From: an uncultured Lachnobacterium sp. | Lineage (GTDB): Bacteria; Bacillota; Clostridia; Lachnospirales; Lachnospiraceae | Assembly (NCBI GenBank): GCA_900550545.1 | Contig: URSS01000009.1 | Span: forward strand, 1-64,000 | DNA length: 64,000 nt | Direction: 5' to 3' | Part shown: positions 41,884 to 51,644 of the stretch, one piece after another | Numbering within the stretch: the first letter of the stretch is position 1 | How the letters are laid out: every line of letters begins with the position of its first letter | The notes under the pieces: model-generated | The model's database searches: none | What the model was told of the DNA's origin: nothing | What the model saw: only the letters and a program-made list of their open reading frames with translations | Made by a program: the position numbers and the translations under genes

Positions 41884-42660
41884 ATGAAACTATTACTTAC
41901 AATTATTGTAACATTTTTTGCAGGAATGGGAGCCGGACTTGGAACAGGCTTTGCAGGCATGAGTGCAGCGGCCGTGATCAGTCCGATGCTCATTACATTC
42001 CTTGGAATGGAGCCATATATGGCGGTTGGAATTGCACTGTCTTCCGATGTGCTTGCCAGTGCTGTGTCCGCATATACCTATGGAAAAAATAAGAATCTGG
42101 ATGTGAGAAACGGTCTGATCATGATGGTGAGTGTTCTTGTGTTTACTGTAGTCGGAAGCTATGTCTCAAGCCTTGTGCCATCTACCACGATGGGAAACTT
42201 TTCCGTCTTTATGACATTCCTGCTCGGTATTAAATTTATTGTCCGTCCGGTCATGACCACGAAGGAAGCCATGCAGGGAGTATCTGCAAAAAAGCGTGCT
42301 ATACAGTCGGTGGTAAGTGGTGTCTGTATTGGATTTATCTGCGGATTTGTCGGCGCAGGTGGTGGTATGATGATGCTTCTTATCTTGACATCGGTACTTG
42401 GTTATGAGTTGAAGACAGCAGTCGGAACAAGCGTCTTTATTATGGCGTTTACAGCATTTACCGGTGCTGCATCACATTTTGCAATTGGCGGAAAACCGGA
42501 TTGGCTGGTATTAGGTCTGTGTGTGATTTTTACACTTCTCTGGGCGCGGATTGCGGCAGTATTTGCAAATAAGGCAACACCGAAGACACTGAACCGTGCA
42601 ACGGGTGTAATCCTTGTTATTCTTGGCATTGTTGTGTTTTTATTTTCACTTTTGAAATAG
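41884..42660 (+). CDS. TauE/SafE-family anion or sulfur-compound transporter
   Basis: A 258-residue membrane protein with about eight helices. It begins with GMGAGLGTGFAGMSAAAVIS and has an inner repeat of the same motif (GFVGAGGGMMMLLIL), the two-fold arrangement of TauE/SafE transporters. These move sulfite, sulfonates or organosulfur anions. It is co-transcribed with MarR. Confidence 0.85.
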   Translation: MKLLLTIIVTFFAGMGAGLGTGFAGMSAAAVISPMLITFLGMEPYMAVGIALSSDVLASAVSAYTYGKNKNLDVRNGLIMMVSVLVFTVVGSYVSSLVPSTTMGNFSVFMTFLLGIKFIVRPVMTTKEAMQGVSAKKRAIQSVVSGVCIGFICGFVGAGGGMMMLLILTSVLGYELKTAVGTSVFIMAFTAFTGAASHFAIGGKPDWLVLGLCVIFTLLWARIAAVFANKATPKTLNRATGVILVILGIVVFLFSLLK

Positions 42661-42756
42661 AAATTGTGGGGAAAGATAAAAGAAAACGATAGCATAAAGA
42701 AGGCTTCGAAATCAAAGAATGCCTGATTATCCCATCCACTTCCATATTTTTCCCAT

Positions 42757-42888
42757 ATAGCAGAATTGTCATCGGTTGCAGAGATCGCAGAACTGTGCGG
42801 CTATCATAATACGGAACATTTTATCCGGCAATTCAAAAAAAGTATGCATACGACACCGGGAAAGTATAGAAAAAATTTTCAGTTATAG
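42757..42888 (+). pseudogene. AraC-type regulator 3' stub
   Basis: The frame gives SSVAEIAELCGYHNTEHFIR, then QFKKSMHTTPGKYRKNF and TAG. This is the second helix-turn-helix of an AraC-family regulator. The rest of the gene is missing. Upstream 42661-42756 shows nothing recognisable. Its end overlaps the convergent gene at 42883 by six bases. Confidence 0.7.
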
Positions 42889-43458
42889 CGAAATATTAAT
42901 GTGCAGGCCTTTTCCGTTTACCTGGGAAACAATGTCATCGCGGACGGCATTGTTGAATTTGCCACAAATGGAATAGGCTTTTTTGGAATATTCCTGATCC
43001 GGTGAGAAGATTTTGCGTACTTTGGAATTGTTGGCAGTCTTGAGAAGATCTTCGTTGACTGTCAGTTTTCCGGAACGCTCGACTGTGATACCAATATCGG
43101 ACAGTTCGCTGGCATACTTATTCGTCAGAGCTTTTAACTGCTTTACATAGCGCTTGGTGTCATGGCTGCTTGTTGTCTTGGAAGAATCGATGGCATTGTT
43201 GTATGTGGTCACGAATGCTTCGATGGAAGAACGGGTAGTATCACTGACATCTTCATCTTTTTCATCAGTCTCGGAGCCGTAATCATTGTTTAGAAGACGC
43301 TTGGATGCGCGTGTCAACGCACGACTGTCCTCAAAAGAAAGTTCAATTTTGGTATAGTCATTACGCCCACTCGACTTGATGACGTTTCGATTATTTGCAT
43401 AAAAATTGCGCATAAAGTAATTGGATGACAGGCTGAGACCTGATGATATCTTTGCCAT
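42883..43458 (-). CDS. Hypothetical protein, possibly flagellar-cap-like (FliD-like)
   Basis: The start is the ATG at 43458, six bases after AGGAGG. The 191-residue protein begins MAKISSGLSLSSNYFMRNFY and is Ser/Asn/Lys-rich and soluble. IEAFVTTYNNAID, KQLKALTNKYASELSDIGIT and GKLTVNEDLLKTA resemble the C-terminal region of the filament-cap protein FliD. No other flagellar gene is near. It could equally be a small protein sharing this helical motif. Confidence 0.5.
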   Translation of the reverse strand: MAKISSGLSLSSNYFMRNFYANNRNVIKSSGRNDYTKIELSFEDSRALTRASKRLLNNDYGSETDEKDEDVSDTTRSSIEAFVTTYNNAIDSSKTTSSHDTKRYVKQLKALTNKYASELSDIGITVERSGKLTVNEDLLKTANNSKVRKIFSPDQEYSKKAYSICGKFNNAVRDDIVSQVNGKGLHINISL

Positions 43459-43590
43459 AATTTTCCTCCTATAAGCCAAACTTTATATAATTTATATCGG
43501 CATTTTCCTTTACTTCTTTATAGAAAAGAAGTAATATTTAGATAAGAAATTTTGAATACAGTAAGTAGCGATGATGACATAGGAGGGAAT

Positions 43591-44634
43591 ATGAAACAAA
43601 CAACATTCGGAAAGACAGCAGAGGGGACAGAAGCGTCTTTGTATACCATCTGCAATTCGAAAGGAATGCGTGCGCTGGTCACAAATTATGGTGCAGCACT
43701 GGTATCTGTATTTGTGAAAAATAAAAATGGGGAAGATACAGATGTTGTTCTTGGATATGACGATGTGGCAGATTATCAGAAGAACACCTGCTATTTTGGT
43801 GCAATTGTAGGCCGCAGTTGTAATCGTATCGCAAATGCAAAATTTACGATTAATGGTGTGGAGTATCAGTTGGAAGCAAATGATAATGAGAACAGTCTTC
43901 ACAGTGGTTCCAATGGAACTTCGGAGCGTTTCTGGGAAGTAATCTCCTGCACAGATCAGGCAGTTACGTTACAGATTGAAGATGCGGATCTTCAACAGGG
44001 TTATCCGGGCAATGCAGTTATTCAGGTTACTTATGAAGTGACCGAAGACAATGGCCTGGCAATCACTTATCATGCAAAAGCGGATAAAGATACCGTGTTT
44101 AATTTTACCAATCATGCATATATTAATTTAAATGGGCATGCGTCCGGTTCGGTGCTGGATCAGACAGTACAGATTAAGGCATCTCATTTCACACCGGTAA
44201 AGGATGGAAAAGCAATTCCGACTGGAGAACTGGCGGATGTGGAAGGTACGCCGTTTGATTTCCGTGTGGCAAAGCCAATCGGGCAGGATATCCATGCAGA
44301 TAATGAGCAGTTGAAATTTGGCGGCGGATACGATCACAATTTTGCATTGGATCGCACAGGGGACGAAGTAGAAAAAGTTGCTACTGCTTATGCACCGGAG
44401 TCCGGCATCCAGCTGGAGGTTTATACTGACTGTCCGGGTATCCAGCTTTACAGTGCGAACTTTATTCAGGGACAAAAAGGAAAAGGCGGCGTTGTATACA
44501 AGGATCGGGAAGCATTTTGTTTAGAGACACAGTATTTTCCAAATTCTATCAATGAACCGAATTTCAAGTCTCCGATTACCAAGGCCGGAAAGGACTATGC
44601 ATCCAAAACAATCTATAAGTTTTCACTTGCATAA
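43591..44634 (+). CDS. galM: Aldose 1-epimerase (galactose mutarotase)
   Basis: The start is ATG 43591 after AGGAGGGAAT. The 347-residue enzyme has RSCNRIANAKF, NSLHSGSNG with the first catalytic His, FNFTNHAYINLNGH with the second His, GGYDHNF, and the catalytic Glu in FCLETQYFPNSIN. It interconverts alpha- and beta-galactose or glucose for the Leloir pathway. It fits the mgl galactose uptake genes but lies 14 kb away. A terminator follows. Confidence 0.92.
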   Translation: MKQTTFGKTAEGTEASLYTICNSKGMRALVTNYGAALVSVFVKNKNGEDTDVVLGYDDVADYQKNTCYFGAIVGRSCNRIANAKFTINGVEYQLEANDNENSLHSGSNGTSERFWEVISCTDQAVTLQIEDADLQQGYPGNAVIQVTYEVTEDNGLAITYHAKADKDTVFNFTNHAYINLNGHASGSVLDQTVQIKASHFTPVKDGKAIPTGELADVEGTPFDFRVAKPIGQDIHADNEQLKFGGGYDHNFALDRTGDEVEKVATAYAPESGIQLEVYTDCPGIQLYSANFIQGQKGKGGVVYKDREAFCLETQYFPNSINEPNFKSPITKAGKDYASKTIYKFSLA

Positions 44635-44655
44635 AAACACAAAAGAAAAAACAAG

Positions 44656-44688
44656 AGGCTAATCAGGTTACAGTGATTAGCCTTTTGC
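44656..44688 (+). terminator. Rho-independent terminator after galM
   Basis: AGGCTAATCA (44656-44665) pairs perfectly with TGATTAGCCT (44674-44683), followed by TTTGCTT. Confidence 0.75.
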
Positions 44689-44724
44689 TTGTCATAAATT
44701 ACTACATCACATAAGGAGAAATCT

Positions 44725-45675
44725 ATGAAAATTGTATTTTTGGATGCAAAAACAATCGGAGATGACATTGATCTTTCAGGATACGAAGCTTTGGGAGAAG
44801 TGGTAAAGTACGGCTTTTCAACAGCGGAAGAAGCTGCGGAGAGGACAAAGGATGCGGATGTTCTCATTATTAATAAAGTGGAAATCAATGAAAAATCGAT
44901 TGGAGCGGCAGAGCATCTTAAGCTAGTCTGTGTGACTGCAACAGGAACAAACAATCTGGACAAAGAATATCTTGCAAAACGTGGCATCGCATGGCGAAAT
45001 GTGGCGGGATATTCCACAGAATCGGTTGCACAGCATACATTTGCATTATTATTCTATTTATTGGAGAAACTACGTTATTATGATGACTATGTTAAGACCG
45101 AGAAATATGTGGGAGATGTGACATTCACGCATTTTGCCAAAAGATTTCATCAGTTAAGTGGAATGACATATGGCATTATCGGATTTGGCAATATTGGAAG
45201 AAGAGTAGCAGACATAGCAAAATTGTTTGGTTGTCATGTAATCTATTATTCGACATCCGGGAAAAATTCACAGGCGGGATACGAGAGAGTTGGGTTTGAT
45301 GAATTGTTGACGCAGTCGGATATTGTATCTATTCATGCGCCGCTGGATGAGAATACCAGAGGGCTGATGAATAAAGAGGCTTTTGCAAAGATGAAATCAT
45401 CAGCGATTCTTCTGAATCTTGGAAGAGGTCCAATCATAAATGAAGCGGATCTGGCAGATGCGCTGGAGCAAGGACAGATTGCAGCAGCAGGTCTTGATGT
45501 GCTTTCCGTGGAACCGATGCAGGAGAACAATCCGCTGCGCCAGATTAAGGACAGTGAGAAGCTTCTTATTACGCCACACATTGCATGGGCGAGTGTGGAG
45601 GCACGTACGCGACTGATGGAAATTATTCTGGGACAGATTAAGGATTTTTTCCAGAAAGAGCAGAAAATGAATTGA
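44725..45675 (+). CDS. D-2-hydroxyacid dehydrogenase
   Basis: A 316-residue NAD-dependent oxidoreductase. The Rossmann motif is YGIIGFGNIGRRVADIAK. Catalytic Arg is in LLNLGRGPIINE, Glu in LDVLSVEPM, and His in LLITPHIAW. This is the set of the glycerate/hydroxypyruvate and D-lactate dehydrogenase superfamily. The exact substrate (hydroxypyruvate, glyoxylate or a branched 2-keto acid) is not given by sequence. It starts after AAGGAGAAATCT. Confidence 0.88.
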   Translation: MKIVFLDAKTIGDDIDLSGYEALGEVVKYGFSTAEEAAERTKDADVLIINKVEINEKSIGAAEHLKLVCVTATGTNNLDKEYLAKRGIAWRNVAGYSTESVAQHTFALLFYLLEKLRYYDDYVKTEKYVGDVTFTHFAKRFHQLSGMTYGIIGFGNIGRRVADIAKLFGCHVIYYSTSGKNSQAGYERVGFDELLTQSDIVSIHAPLDENTRGLMNKEAFAKMKSSAILLNLGRGPIINEADLADALEQGQIAAAGLDVLSVEPMQENNPLRQIKDSEKLLITPHIAWASVEARTRLMEIILGQIKDFFQKEQKMN

Positions 45676-45696
45676 GAAAAAAACTTAGCTTCTTGG

Positions 45697-45724
45697 TTGA
45701 CATTGTGAAATCCCGTGATATAAT
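45697..45724 (+). promoter_or_regulatory. Sigma-A promoter of the radical SAM gene
   Basis: TTGACA (45697-45702) and TATAAT (45719-45724) are both consensus with a 16-base spacer, 175 bases upstream of the start. The long leader 45730-45899 has no conserved element I recognise. Confidence 0.75.
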
Positions 45725-45899
45725 ACATGTAGTATTGAAAACTACATCTCGGGTTAATGAAAAATATATATAGCATAGACAAAAAGGCTGAAATGTATAT
45801 TAAGGGTATACAGGATTTTGGAATTGCATATTTTCTTTCGACAAAAAATCCAATATACTTCCAATTGAGTAGAAAGAGAGAAAAAGGAGGAGCATAAGG

Positions 45900-47297
45900 A
45901 TGGCAAGTTTAAAAGACGTGGCAGAAAGACAGGCATTTTCACTTGCGATTGATGCGGCATTGAAAAGTCTTAATAAAGATAGAGAGAAGGCTTTACTGAA
46001 CATTGTGAATCTGGTTCAGAAATTCATGGGAGATAACTTCAGACAGGAGTCTTATGAAGGCGTGAAGAAGATGATTATGAATCCGGATCACAAGTGGATG
46101 CGTTATGTGAACCGTCTTCTTGACGAGACAGATCCGCATGTCGCAAAGATGACAGCATTAAACCTTGGCTATCAGGCTGCTTTTGCTGGAACAAAGAAAA
46201 TTCGTAAGATGCGTGAGGTTGAGCAGTGTAATATTCCATGGCTGATTCTCATGGACCCTACCAGTGCATGTAATCTGCATTGTACCGGATGCTGGGCAGC
46301 AGAATACGGACATAAATTAAACCTTTCATACGATGAATTGGATAGCATTATTACACAGGGTAAAGAACTTGGTGTATATTTTTATATGATGACCGGTGGA
46401 GAACCACTGGTGCGAAAAGCAGATATTATCAAATTATGTGAAAAGCATAACGATTGTGCGTTCCATTGCTATACAAACGGAACACTTGTAGATCAGGCTT
46501 TTTGTGATGAAATGAAACGTGTTGGCAATTTATCCCTTTCCATTTCCCTGGAAGGATTTGAGGATGCCAATGATTTCCGTCGTGGTGAAGGTGTATACGA
46601 TAAGGTCATTCATGCGATGGATCTTCTTCATGAGAACGGATTGATCTTCGGAAACAGTGTATGTTATACAAGTAAGAATATGGATGCCGTTACAAGTGAT
46701 GAGTTCTTTGATCTTCTGATCGAGCATGGCAGCCGTTTCGCATGGTATTTCCATCTCATGCCGGTTGGAATGAATGCATCACCGGAACTGATGCCTACCA
46801 AGGAACAGAGAGAATATATTTATCACAGAATCCGTGAGGTTCGTGCGATGGAAGGTGGCAAAGAAATTTTCGTTATGGACTTCCAAAACGATGGTGAGTT
46901 CGTTGGCGGATGCATTGCTGGTGGACGTAACTATTGTCATATTAACCCGAAGGGCGATGTGGAGCCTTGTGTATTTATTCATTACTCAGGTGCGAACATC
47001 CGTGAAAAATCTTTGTTGGAGTGCTTAAAGCAGCCACTGTTTATGGCATACAGAGACAATCAGCCATTTAATGACAATATGCTTCGCCCATGTCCAATGC
47101 TTGAAAATCCGGAGATTCTTCAGAGAATGGTACATGAGACCGGCGCACACTCTACGGATGTAGAAGAGGCGGAGCCGGTAGAACATCTCTGTGGAAAGTG
47201 TCTCGAGTATGCAAAAGAGTGGAAAGGCACTGCCGACAAACTTTGGGCAGAACATCCATATCAGCAGAAAGGATATACAAACTTTAAAAAGAAGTAA
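45900..47297 (+). CDS. Radical SAM protein with SPASM-like C-terminal cysteines
   Basis: A 465-residue protein. Residues 1-110 are helical. SACNLHCTGCW (about residues 122-132) is the CxxxCxxC cluster motif binding the first 4Fe-4S cluster. YMMTGGEPL follows as the SAM-binding GGEP motif. Cys residues after residue 340 (VGGCIAGGRNYCHINPKGDV, then EPCVF, RPCPM and HLCGKCLEY) form an auxiliary-cluster domain like SPASM. No peptide precursor gene is adjacent. Widely conserved in Lachnospiraceae as a housekeeping-like orphan. Its own consensus promoter supports steady expression. Substrate unknown. Confidence 0.85.
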   Translation: MASLKDVAERQAFSLAIDAALKSLNKDREKALLNIVNLVQKFMGDNFRQESYEGVKKMIMNPDHKWMRYVNRLLDETDPHVAKMTALNLGYQAAFAGTKKIRKMREVEQCNIPWLILMDPTSACNLHCTGCWAAEYGHKLNLSYDELDSIITQGKELGVYFYMMTGGEPLVRKADIIKLCEKHNDCAFHCYTNGTLVDQAFCDEMKRVGNLSLSISLEGFEDANDFRRGEGVYDKVIHAMDLLHENGLIFGNSVCYTSKNMDAVTSDEFFDLLIEHGSRFAWYFHLMPVGMNASPELMPTKEQREYIYHRIREVRAMEGGKEIFVMDFQNDGEFVGGCIAGGRNYCHINPKGDVEPCVFIHYSGANIREKSLLECLKQPLFMAYRDNQPFNDNMLRPCPMLENPEILQRMVHETGAHSTDVEEAEPVEHLCGKCLEYAKEWKGTADKLWAEHPYQQKGYTNFKKK

Positions 47298-47336
47298 GAA
47301 AGAAAAAGTTCACACAAAATTAAGATTTTCACACAG

Positions 47337-47367
47337 AATTCCCGGTTTACATGCCGGGAATTTTGTT
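47337..47367 (+). terminator. Rho-independent terminator after the radical SAM gene
   Basis: AATTCCCGG (47337-47345) pairs with CCGGGAATT (47354-47362), followed by TTGTTG. An ATG at 47351 falls in the loop and is not the next gene's start. Confidence 0.7.
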
Positions 47368-47380
47368 GTATGGTAATGGC

Positions 47381-49336
47381 ATGAAAGTAGAATTTAAAGT
47401 AAAATTGGAATATGAAAAAAAGAATAATATTCGTGCAGCGATAGCCATTATACTGGCTATCGTTATGTATGTTACCATCGGATTTCACATCGGCGTTCTT
47501 GTCGCCTATGGACTTCTCTACTATCTGATCAAAAGTCTCAAAATTGACCTTGACCAGTGCTGTCCATGGCTATGGACGGCAATTTTATTTGTGGGAGGAG
47601 CGATATTTACCACTTTCTCGATACAATATATGCTTCTGGATTCTGAATTGTTTCAGAGGATGTCAGACTTGAAGTGGGTACTGAATGTGCTGTGCTGTCT
47701 GGTTGTGTACTTCGTTGTACAGCTTTTTACCAATAATGCAGGACTTTCCTGTATTATTTCGCATGTATCGCTGTTGTCCTTTGCATTTATCAATTACTTT
47801 GTATATCTGTTTCGTGGAAATGAATTTGCATTTTCTGATATCCGTTCTATTGGCACGGGACTGAGTGTCGCCGGAAATTACAAGCTGCAGCTCAATGACC
47901 GGGGCGCGTATGTGATTTTTGGAGCGGCATTGTTTATCGCATTTGTGCGCAAATGTCACGTGAAGTTTGAACATAGAATGCAGATGAGCATTATTGATGC
48001 AATGCTGGTAGCATTGTGCGTAATTATTGTGGCAATGAATGCTTATGATGTAAATACGGAGACATGGGAACAGAAGGGAACTTATCGCAACGGATATATT
48101 CTCAATTATGTTTTGGGAATCCGTGACAGTTTTATTGCACAGCCGGATGGATACTCCGAGGAAGCAATTCAGAATCTGGAAAAAGAATATGAAAATAAGG
48201 ATAAGGATTATTCGAAAACGGATGCAAAGGATCCAACGATTATTGTTATTATGAATGAGTCGTTTTCGGATCTGAGTGTGTTGGGAAATCTTCAGACGAA
48301 TATTCCGCTTACTCCGTTTATCGATTCCCTGAAGGAAAATACGACGAAGGGATATGCATTATCTTCTGTTTTTGGTGCAAAGACTCCAAACTCAGAGTGG
48401 GAGTATCTGACGGGAAATTCGATGGCGTTTCTTCCAGCGGGGTCGGTTGTCTATCAGCAGTATATCAGTGATACACCAACATCCGTTGTATCGAATTTGA
48501 AAGGAGTGGGATATACCTGTGTTGCCATGCACCCGTATTATGCAACAGGCTGGAGCCGTAATCAGGTTTATCCGAAGATCGGCTATGATGAGATGCATTT
48601 CATCGATGACTTTGACCAGACAAAGATTTTGCGGGAATATATCACAGATCAGGAACTTTATGATAAAATAATAGAGCGGTATGAAAGCCGCGGAGCAAAT
48701 GAAAAATTATATTTGATGGGAATTACCATGCAGAATCATGGCGGCTATGGAGAGCCTTATGATAACTTTGATGAAGAGTGTTATAAAATAGGACGATCCT
48801 ATACCGATGCCAATCAGTATCTGTCGCTGGTTCATGAAAGTGATAAGGCAGTTCAGAATCTTATCGAATATTTTTCAAAAGTGGATGATCCGGTAGAAAT
48901 CGTGTTCTTTGGGGATCATCAGCCGAGCCTGAACAGTAATTTTTATCCGCTTCTTAATGGAAAAGGAATGTCAGGTCTTACGGAAGATGAACTGGAAGCA
49001 TTGTATACCGTGCCATTTTTTATCTGGACCAATTATGATACACCGGAAGAAACAGTGGATATTACGAGCCTGAATTATCTGTCAACTATGACACTGGAAC
49101 GTGCTGGAATCGAGTTGCCGGCATATAACAAATTTCTGGCTGACATGATGGAGACAGTACCGGCAATTAATTCCAGAGGATATTATTCGAAAGAAAAGGG
49201 ATGCTATCAGCATATTGATGATGCGACTGGCGAGGAAGCAGAGTGGATCAAACGTTATCATATGTTACAGTATAATTCTATGTTTGATAAAAGGGGAAGA
49301 AGCAATGTGTTTTTCCCATATAACATAGGAAATTGA
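47381..49336 (+). CDS. LTA synthase-like membrane sulfatase (phosphoglycerol transferase family)
   Basis: The start is placed at ATG 47381, beyond the terminator hairpin; no strong ribosome site is visible. The 651-residue protein has about five to six N-terminal helices (residues 15-210) and an extracellular sulfatase-fold domain: TIIVIMNESFSDL (metal Glu), GAKTPNSEWEYLTGNS with the Thr nucleophile, HPYYATGWSRNQVYP, and FFGDHQPSLN (Asp/His). This is the LtaS/OpgB group. It transfers glycerol phosphate or ethanolamine phosphate to wall polymers. The gene is followed by the DHH-HAD gene at 25 bases. Confidence 0.85.
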   Translation: MKVEFKVKLEYEKKNNIRAAIAIILAIVMYVTIGFHIGVLVAYGLLYYLIKSLKIDLDQCCPWLWTAILFVGGAIFTTFSIQYMLLDSELFQRMSDLKWVLNVLCCLVVYFVVQLFTNNAGLSCIISHVSLLSFAFINYFVYLFRGNEFAFSDIRSIGTGLSVAGNYKLQLNDRGAYVIFGAALFIAFVRKCHVKFEHRMQMSIIDAMLVALCVIIVAMNAYDVNTETWEQKGTYRNGYILNYVLGIRDSFIAQPDGYSEEAIQNLEKEYENKDKDYSKTDAKDPTIIVIMNESFSDLSVLGNLQTNIPLTPFIDSLKENTTKGYALSSVFGAKTPNSEWEYLTGNSMAFLPAGSVVYQQYISDTPTSVVSNLKGVGYTCVAMHPYYATGWSRNQVYPKIGYDEMHFIDDFDQTKILREYITDQELYDKIIERYESRGANEKLYLMGITMQNHGGYGEPYDNFDEECYKIGRSYTDANQYLSLVHESDKAVQNLIEYFSKVDDPVEIVFFGDHQPSLNSNFYPLLNGKGMSGLTEDELEALYTVPFFIWTNYDTPEETVDITSLNYLSTMTLERAGIELPAYNKFLADMMETVPAINSRGYYSKEKGCYQHIDDATGEEAEWIKRYHMLQYNSMFDKRGRSNVFFPYNIGN

Positions 49337-49361
49337 TGTTCATAGTTAAAGGGGAGAATAA

Positions 49362-51584
49362 TTGAGATTAAAAGATTTGCTGAAATTTGATGAAATTGTC
49401 ATTCAGTGTCATGACAATCCGGATGCGGATGCTATCGCAAGTGGATATGCAGTGCTGTTGTATTTACAGGAACATGGTAAAAAGCCTTCTTTGGTATATG
49501 GAGGAAGAAATTTCATTCGAAAAACCAATCTTGTTATGATGGTAGAAGATCTGGAAATACCGATTACACATGTAACAGCAATCGGAAATCCGGAGCTTTT
49601 GCTTATGGTGGATTGTCAGTATGATGGTGGAAACGTAGAAAAATTTGAAGCACAGAACATAGCAGTGCTCGATCATCATAGAATCAGCACGAATCTGCCG
49701 GAACTTTCTGAGGTGAAAAGCAATCTTGGTGCATGTTCTACGCTAATCTGGCAGATGCTGAAAAACGAGAACTTTGATGTGACGGCGAATAAGAGACTTT
49801 GTACAGCATTAAGCTATGGACTTTATACAGATACCAGTGGATTTACCGAAATTGTGCATCCATTGGACAAAGACTTGCGTGATGAGGCAAATATAGATGA
49901 GATTCTTATGGCAAAATATCGCAATGCCAACATGTCTCTGGAAGACCTGGAAGTGGCAGGAGCGGCTTTGCTCAATAGTGATTACATGGATGAGTACCGG
50001 GCCTCAATCGTGAAAGCTGGCAAGTGTGATCCGAACATTTTAGGTGTTATCAGTGATATGGTACTTGAAGTGGATGCTGTGGATATCTGTATTGTGTTTA
50101 ATTTTCAGGGTGATGGCGTAAAGTTCTCGGTGCGAAGCTGCATCAAAGAAGTGAATGCCAGTGAACTTGCTGCAGAATTGAGTAAAGATATTGGAAGCGG
50201 AGGTGGACACCGGGGAAAAGCCGGCGGTTTTCTTCCCATGCCATTGCTTACCAAAGAGTACACCAGATTTTGTCAGGAACGCAATTTTGAGCCACGCATG
50301 GAATTTGATGACGAAGGCAAATGGGAACATCCTTCTTTGTCAGGTGTCAAAGCAGTATTAACTTATCGGTTTGAACAGTATATGAACAATACGGACATCA
50401 TATATGCAAAGGAATATCCGCTCGATGCAAAGAATGCAGATGTATATCACCGACGAAGTATTCCGTGGGGCTATGTACGTGTATCGGAATTATATAAAGA
50501 AGGAACGCCAATCACAGTCCGAACGCTCTGGGGAGATCTGGATACCGTTGTGGAAAAGGGAGTTGTACTGACGCTAGGACCAAAAGGGAGCGTATATTTT
50601 CGTACAGAAAAGGCGTTTGAGGAACAGTATTATATATATCCGGACTGGAAATTCCAGTTGACGGATGTGGAGTATTCTCCGACGTTCCGAAACAAGGATG
50701 ATGGGACAACGATAGAACCGGTTGATCATATTCATGTGTGTATTCCAAAAGGAAAACGAGATATTTATGCCCAAAAGCTTGATCATAAAGTAAAGATTTT
50801 TCAGGAGAAAAACGGAGAACGTGTCTATACACTGGCCAGAGAGGGAGATTATCTGGTCAATAGCACAGAGCAACAGAATCAGATATATGTAATGAGAAGA
50901 AAAATATTTGAAGAGACATATCGGAAGGCAGATGAGATTATGAAACAAAAAGCAGTAATTTTTGATTTGGATGGAACTTTATTGAACACGTTGGAGGATT
51001 TGAAAGATGCGACGAATGCGGCACTGGAATCGAAAGGAATGCCGGTTTGCACATTGGAACAGGTACGACAGTATGTTGGAAATGGTGTAAGAAAACTTAT
51101 GATCCGTGCAGTGCCGGATGGAGAAAATAATCCGTTGTTTGAGGAGACTTTTGCAGCGTTTAAGGAATATTATGGAGAGCATTGTCTGGATCATACAGCA
51201 CCATATCCGGATATTATGCAGACAATGAAAGCGTTGAAAGAGAATGATGTGAAGATTGCAATTGTATCGAACAAGCTGGATTCTGCCGTGAAAGAGTTAA
51301 ATGAACGCTTTTTTGCAGAGTATACAACCTCTGCTATAGGTGAGATGGAAGGTGTTGCACGTAAACCGGCACCGGATATGGTAAACAAAGCACTGAAAGA
51401 GTTAGGTGTTACAAAAGAGGAAGCCGTATATGTTGGTGATTCCGATGTGGATATTGCCACAGCAAAGAATTCCGGACTTCCTTGTATTTCGGTTACCTGG
51501 GGATTCCGTGATGTTGCTTTTTTGAAGGAACATGGTGCGAAAACATTGATAGAAAGCCCGCTTGAACTATTGTATCTTGTGTAA
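49362..51584 (+). CDS. DHH-family phosphoesterase fused to a HAD phosphatase
   Basis: A TTG start at 49362 follows GGGGAG. Residues 1-320 form a DHH/DHHA1 module: HDNPDADAIASG, MVDCQYD, VLDHHRI and SGGGHRGKAGGF, the metal and substrate residues of NrnA/GdpP-like phosphodiesterases. A middle part (about 320-525) is unassigned. Residues 527-740 form a HAD hydrolase: VIFDLDGTLLNTLED, IVSNK, KPAP and VGDSDVDIA, as in Gph/PpaX. The Met at 50941 could start a separate HAD protein, since the frames are continuous. The fused protein could hydrolyse nanoRNA or cyclic dinucleotide and then a phosphate product. Confidence 0.85.
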   Translation: MRLKDLLKFDEIVIQCHDNPDADAIASGYAVLLYLQEHGKKPSLVYGGRNFIRKTNLVMMVEDLEIPITHVTAIGNPELLLMVDCQYDGGNVEKFEAQNIAVLDHHRISTNLPELSEVKSNLGACSTLIWQMLKNENFDVTANKRLCTALSYGLYTDTSGFTEIVHPLDKDLRDEANIDEILMAKYRNANMSLEDLEVAGAALLNSDYMDEYRASIVKAGKCDPNILGVISDMVLEVDAVDICIVFNFQGDGVKFSVRSCIKEVNASELAAELSKDIGSGGGHRGKAGGFLPMPLLTKEYTRFCQERNFEPRMEFDDEGKWEHPSLSGVKAVLTYRFEQYMNNTDIIYAKEYPLDAKNADVYHRRSIPWGYVRVSELYKEGTPITVRTLWGDLDTVVEKGVVLTLGPKGSVYFRTEKAFEEQYYIYPDWKFQLTDVEYSPTFRNKDDGTTIEPVDHIHVCIPKGKRDIYAQKLDHKVKIFQEKNGERVYTLAREGDYLVNSTEQQNQIYVMRRKIFEETYRKADEIMKQKAVIFDLDGTLLNTLEDLKDATNAALESKGMPVCTLEQVRQYVGNGVRKLMIRAVPDGENNPLFEETFAAFKEYYGEHCLDHTAPYPDIMQTMKALKENDVKIAIVSNKLDSAVKELNERFFAEYTTSAIGEMEGVARKPAPDMVNKALKELGVTKEEAVYVGDSDVDIATAKNSGLPCISVTWGFRDVAFLKEHGAKTLIESPLELLYLV

Positions 51585-51644
51585 GGTTCGTGGTAAAATG
51601 AATTATTAATGATTAACGCCTCAAAGGAAGGAGAAACACATAAA

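Noticed and set aside
47351..47380. ATG 47351 as start of the LTA-synthase-like gene
   Set aside because: It lies in the loop of the terminator that ends the radical SAM gene; ATG 47381 is the better start.
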